64,000 nt of DNA from Opisthorchis felineus (taxonomy: Eukaryota > Platyhelminthes > Trematoda > Opisthorchiida > Opisthorchiidae), in the NCBI GenBank assembly GCA_004794785.1, contig SJOL01000802.1, positions 2,702,010 to 2,766,009 on the forward strand. Reading direction: 5' to 3'. A program made the translations under genes and the position numbers. Positions 59,502 through 64,000 of the stretch are shown piece by piece. Position 1 is the first letter of the stretch. Each line of letters opens with the position of its first letter. The notes under the pieces were generated by a model, which worked only from the letters and a program-made list of their open reading frames with translations, had not been told where the DNA came from and did no database searches.

Positions 59502-60299
59502 AATAAAATGAGGAACTGGCGGTGGCCTTATTCAAAATAAAGTATCGTTTTTGTTCCCTTCTACGGCACGTTTAAATCAGTACTACCTGTAAAAGCTTAG
59601 GTTAGGTTATGGGACGCGTCTGTAAGAACGGACGAAGTTATCATCTGCAATTTACTAGGGTACAGTGGTCCCTCGCTTTGCTTCGTTGAACTGATGTGAG
59701 GAGGAAACGGGGAGTTGGCAGTTGGCTAAACCACAATACGGTGTGATGTATCGCTTAAGATGTCATTTCCAAGACAAGCCATAGGCATCTAATTACAACG
59801 GACAGAAATTTCGCGATTGGTTTCCACATGAGAAAATTAGATGAACACATCTTCCTGGGTTCTTTTTTTGTAAAGAACAACTCGGTGGAAGGACTTTTCA
59901 GCTTTACTAATATTAGTAAAGCTGTCCTCACTTTGTCCCGCTTTCGTGACCTTAACAACTGGAGTCATGGGCAAAATGTTAAAACACCAGAAGAAATCTC
60001 CTGGAAATTTTTGGCAGCGCTGGTCATACTACTTCCCAACAAGGACCATTTTCTTCAGAAATCGGGGAGGCTCAGCACTGTTCGGTGCGTGACTTGGTTA
60101 TTAATTGTCTATGCTCGGCCGTGGCATATCAATATCACGTTTAACTCCAAAGATTACCTCTGGTGCGCATTTCTGAGTGTGCCCAAAAAGGCTGTCATTT
60201 GAACTTTCCGTAAGTATGTATGTAACACAGGAAGTCACGAGACGTACCTTGGGGCGTGAGCGTAACAATGATTTGTATCCCTGTGAGAGTCACGCCTGG

Positions 60300-60435
60300 G
60301 CTCAATATGGCTCATTGACCGGAAGGTCCGTGGTTCGAACCAAACCCTGGCATCCCCCACCGCTTCTGTCTAGGCTTCATCAACCTGGCAGTAACTCAGC
60401 CCTCGTGTTTCCTTCTGGTGGCCTTCTGTTTTCCA
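60300..60435 (+). mobile_element. SINE A, plus copy with deleted head
   Basis: tggctcattgaccggaaggt joins the A-box start directly to the region before the B-box GGTTCGAACC. The body gcttctgtctaggcttcatc, aacctggcagtaactcagcc and ctcgtgtttccttctggtgg follows. Confidence 0.75.
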
Positions 60436-63109
60436 CATATAATTTGGTCACTCACGGATGCCCCAATAACCGCACTGATTGACACAGACTAAGTTATTTT
60501 GCTCCTCACGAGTCTAGTTCTCCTTGAAAGTTTTTAGTGGATCAATTTTGTCTGATTATTCTTCATCATAAACTAATTTTTCCATTTTAAAATGTCCCCA
60601 AGTCGGGTAATGAGGGTAGTTACAGATCAAACAGCCTTGGGAGGAAGAGCACCAACATGTCCACAGTTTAGGTTAATTTTATGCGGCTTCACGTATCAAC
60701 CGTAAATTCTCCATTGACGAGATTCGGCAAACTAATTAAGCATTCAAGCCTTAAGTAGTATTCACTGCTTACTGAGCGAAGACGGTATTTCGAACACCGT
60801 TAACTACAGATGGAATAACACAAAACCCAAAAGAGCAAAACACAGCTCCTAAAGAAACTGAAGATCAATTCGACTGCCAAACAAAACTAAAGATTTGCTT
60901 GACCCCGAAGATGAGCCTCCACTCTGAAACAGACTGTTCGTCTGGACTGTGAATCCAAGTCAAAAATTTCAAAACGTGTATCAGTCAAGGTCGACTGGGG
61001 AAAGGTAAACTACTGACCAGAATCACCCCAATCTTCTTGTGATACTATGCACACTAAGGTATACTTCACGAAATCCTTGCCTTCTCTGTACCAAACCCTT
61101 GAGTTCCCCGTGGTACACTACTCACGGGCCTGGTTTCGATGTTGTGAACGATGGTTCAACTTTGTTGAGCCAAGGTTAAGGTGTGACACGACTTGCTGTT
61201 AGGAACACTGGAAACAGAATTCATAATTGATCTTGACGGCTCACAACACGGAAAAAATAAAAGCTGTCTTGTGAGTAGAATTCGCCTAGCTTAAAACGTG
61301 CAAAATAATCGCTGAAAACAGACAAGTCAGTGGTTTGGCGAAACTAGTTGGTGGATCGATATAATGCTCACAACTAACTGTCATCGTGACGTCAACGGTT
61401 ACAAGAGGGTCCACAGCAGACGACCGAGGGTATAATCGACCTAGGGGTGTCATCTCAAATCATCCGCTGGCAAGCTATTTTAGTTACGAGCCTTGCAAAC
61501 TGCGGCCTTGTCGATCTAGAGGTCGTATCGTGTTAGATTCAGGTGATTTCGTAATTTTTGCTGCAGTTTTCTAGGCTCTCTTGCGTTTACCCAACCTCCC
61601 CAGCTAGGAAGTCAAAATCTTTGTGTGATCTCAATTGTTTACAAGTTATCCGAAGGATTAGGGTCTACCCTACAGTTTTTTCGTGCAAGCACAGCTCATG
61701 AGCCGACCAATCAGAACTGCGATGAAATCTACCAGAGGGAAGCTGTTCAACGGGCCAGTCGAATACAAGCTATCCGGACCACAATGCACCACAAGCCGTA
61801 AACAGACCAATAAACTTGCGATGAAGTCCGTTCCACAAGCAGCTAGTCCCATCAGTTACTCTTTCACTAACCATATAAACACAGTTGAGTGCACTGCGAA
61901 TGGAAGATGACTCCTCGACTGGGAAGGAAATGCTTTTAAGTCAATTTCCAAGAAAGGCGAACAGATCAAAAGCCATCTGGTCCACCACCCGTATTCTGGT
62001 GGGTTGAAAAAAAATAACGTCTACAGCATGAACAACCTTCCACCTGTTTATACTTCCTCTCAGAGACAACCTATCTTCGCCCAGGAATTAGGCAATCAAT
62101 CTGTGTACTACGCATACCATTCCTTCTTGATATCCGGTATTTTTCGTGCCATATATGAGGCATGTGACTGAATGAAACTGTGGCCAACTGCATGCCAGTG
62201 GTAGCCTGAGATCAACCACGCTGCTGATTGGAGTTTTTTGGACATAAATCCGGGGACATCAGGTCCATACGTATGAATGGTATTACAATCTAGGCGCAAA
62301 ATATCTACTTTCTCGAACAAGCCAGATTTGAACACCAGTGTTGAGTTGATTCTCCGTGGAATATTGGGGCGAACTCTCGAATGAATGAGTGGCCGGCAGT
62401 GACGATTTGCATTTTCCAGCGTCTAATATGAAATGTCAGTTCAGAAATTCCAAAGGGCTATCTTAGTGAAAGCGTTGAGGGCAAAGTGTTACCAAATTCC
62501 GCAGGTATTTATGATCATGTGTGGTTCAGCAGTTTTCTCAGTCGCGACAACTCGGAACTTTACTTTGTATATCTGGGCGGACTGTGACACCTCGTGCGAA
62601 TGTTCACTTGAAAATTCTCACTGAAAATGAACAAAACGTCCGCTTGTACCTCCGTCTCTGACGAAACTTGGACATTAACCATCGTTATTTTGCTCACAGT
62701 ACACGAGGTCGTGACACGTTGGCAAGTTTGATCGGTGTGCTCGCATAAATGTACGTGCGTGTGAGCGTTCTTGCAAGTGGGAAGACTTCTAGACCAGTTA
62801 ACATGCAGTCATGACGTGAAAATCACATCCAAAAAGCAATGATCAGCTTGGCGGGTTCATCCAAGACAGCCTCATCGGCTTTGCAAGATCACGGAATCAG
62901 AACAAAAACGAGCACGTCGTCAGAAGGTTCCATCGTCATCCAGTGAACATCAATACAGCAGAATTCGCGAAACCTCATCCCTCTGATATAACCTTGAAAA
63001 GATCGGTGGGTGGCGACTTTTGTCCAGTTTTGATGTTTACCAACCAAACTCAGAACCTGCGGAGGATGCCATCTGCTGTTTCGGATCTCTGACCTTGCAA
63101 TGGTATAAG

Positions 63110-63220
63110 CTCCAGTCTGGTATGGACACGCTGAACCACCTACCACTCGGCAGTTTTGAATTTCACGGATCGAACCCGCGGTGACTGCTGCATAAATAAC
63201 GCGTCTTCTCTCGCGGTGCC
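63110..63220 (-). mobile_element. tRNA-like SINE fragment
   Basis: On the minus strand gcagcagtcaccgcgggttc leads into a B-box GGGTTCGATCC, preceded by a tRNA-like anticodon region. It lies inside a 165-codon minus-strand frame at 62889-63386, which is therefore probably not a gene. Confidence 0.45.
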
Positions 63221-64000
63221 TGCCCGCACGCAGGTGAGGGAAGACAACCAGTCTCGTTATGGCAAATGAGTCTGTCATGTCAAGCAGAGGTCCGACAATT
63301 GCCACGGAAAGATGCATGCTTTTATCCTCTATGTTCGAGTATTGTGAGTTGCAAAAGTCATCCACGAGAATCCAAAGTACACCCATTAGTTTGCGCTGCT
63401 AATTGGTAGATAAAAAGCTGCCTAACGAGACACTAAAACGGCTTTGCAAGCCTCTCCGCCCGGGATTAAAACGATTTGTGCTAACGATATCTTCTCAACG
63501 CTTTGACGGGACTACTCGACCACACGTAGTTTTGCGATTTATTCGACTTCCTAATTTCATCAAAGTTAACACAGAATAGACGGGGGAAAAACACGTATGA
63601 AGTGGCCAATCATCAGTTGTACAGGTGTGGTAAATAGATAATTAGGGTATGGCGGGACCAAGAGTAAAATAACAGGGAAGTTTGGAACACATCTAGTTGG
63701 TTGTCATACGTGAAAAGACGACAAACGGAGGCACAAAAAATCGATACCACGAAACAACGGAGAGGAGAAGGTGGTTGCGATAAGGTTAAAAAAGGGTCCC
63801 TTTAGTTTATTCTTGGTTCAGCCCCCATGGTAGTTCCATACTTGGAACCATGTCTTTCTGAACAAAGGCTCGGTCTGGGCAGTCGAATGGAGACAGTCCG
63901 CACCCATGCTAAATGTACTAGCAGCTAAAAAGCCTAAGAAGGGTTCTGCGTTTCGACGAAGTTTACTGCAGTACGTATTGTAGACGGTTCTTGGCACTTT

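Larger units (their letters stand above)
59502..64000. other. intergenic to the window end
   Basis: Contains SINE A at 60300 and a tRNA-like fragment at 63110. A weak repeat C trace may lie at 61940-61990. No host gene was recognised. Confidence 0.5.

Noticed and set aside
62889..63386. 165-codon minus-strand open frame
   Set aside because: No recognisable domain. It contains a tRNA-like fragment and no convincing gene structure lies around it.

Overview
The window looks like nuclear DNA of a digenean flatworm (fluke). It has AT-balanced non-coding sequence, long introns with GT..AG ends, many diverged tRNA-derived SINEs and LINE remnants, and one multi-exon tetraspanin gene of the kind abundant in fluke tegument. 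The conceptual peptides of the commonest SINE resemble sequences I remember from opisthorchiid flukes (Clonorchis/Opisthorchis). That family-level placement comes from memory, not from a search. No bacterial-type operon or viral genome is present.

Layout. Positions 1-21700 are intergenic and hold no convincing host gene. They contain a large diverged inverted duplication (arms about 3.9-5.6 kb and 7.2-9.0 kb), a possible retroelement RNase H remnant (12.1-12.4 kb), several copies of a second tRNA-like repeat (repeat B), and a tandem cluster at 16.3-17.2 kb. The units of that cluster carry hammerhead-ribozyme cores. Positions 21962-54425 form one plus-strand gene, a seven-exon, 296-residue, four-pass tetraspanin. 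Its 891 coding bases are spread over 32.5 kb. All splice sites are GT..AG and the reading phases join cleanly (0,0,0,0,1,0). The introns hold SINEs in both orientations, two LINE 3'-end fragments of one family, trinucleotide microsatellites, and two decayed hammerhead repeats in sense orientation. Positions 54426-64000 are the 3' flank. They contain a nearly perfect 246-bp palindrome at 57.2-57.5 kb, an inverted pair of repeat B, and a hammerhead repeat flanked by 85-bp direct repeats at 59.1-59.5 kb.

The most unusual content is the hammerhead-bearing repeat family (repeat D). At least six copies share the order stem I, CTGATGA, stem II, GAAA, a short self-complementary stem III, then a cleavage site. 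This architecture is known from minimal type I hammerheads of Penelope-like elements and animal retrozymes. A second family (repeat C, which forms the palindrome) carries a more degenerate hammerhead-like arrangement. Almost all other open frames are short, overlap repeats, or lie antisense to repeats, and are not annotated as genes.
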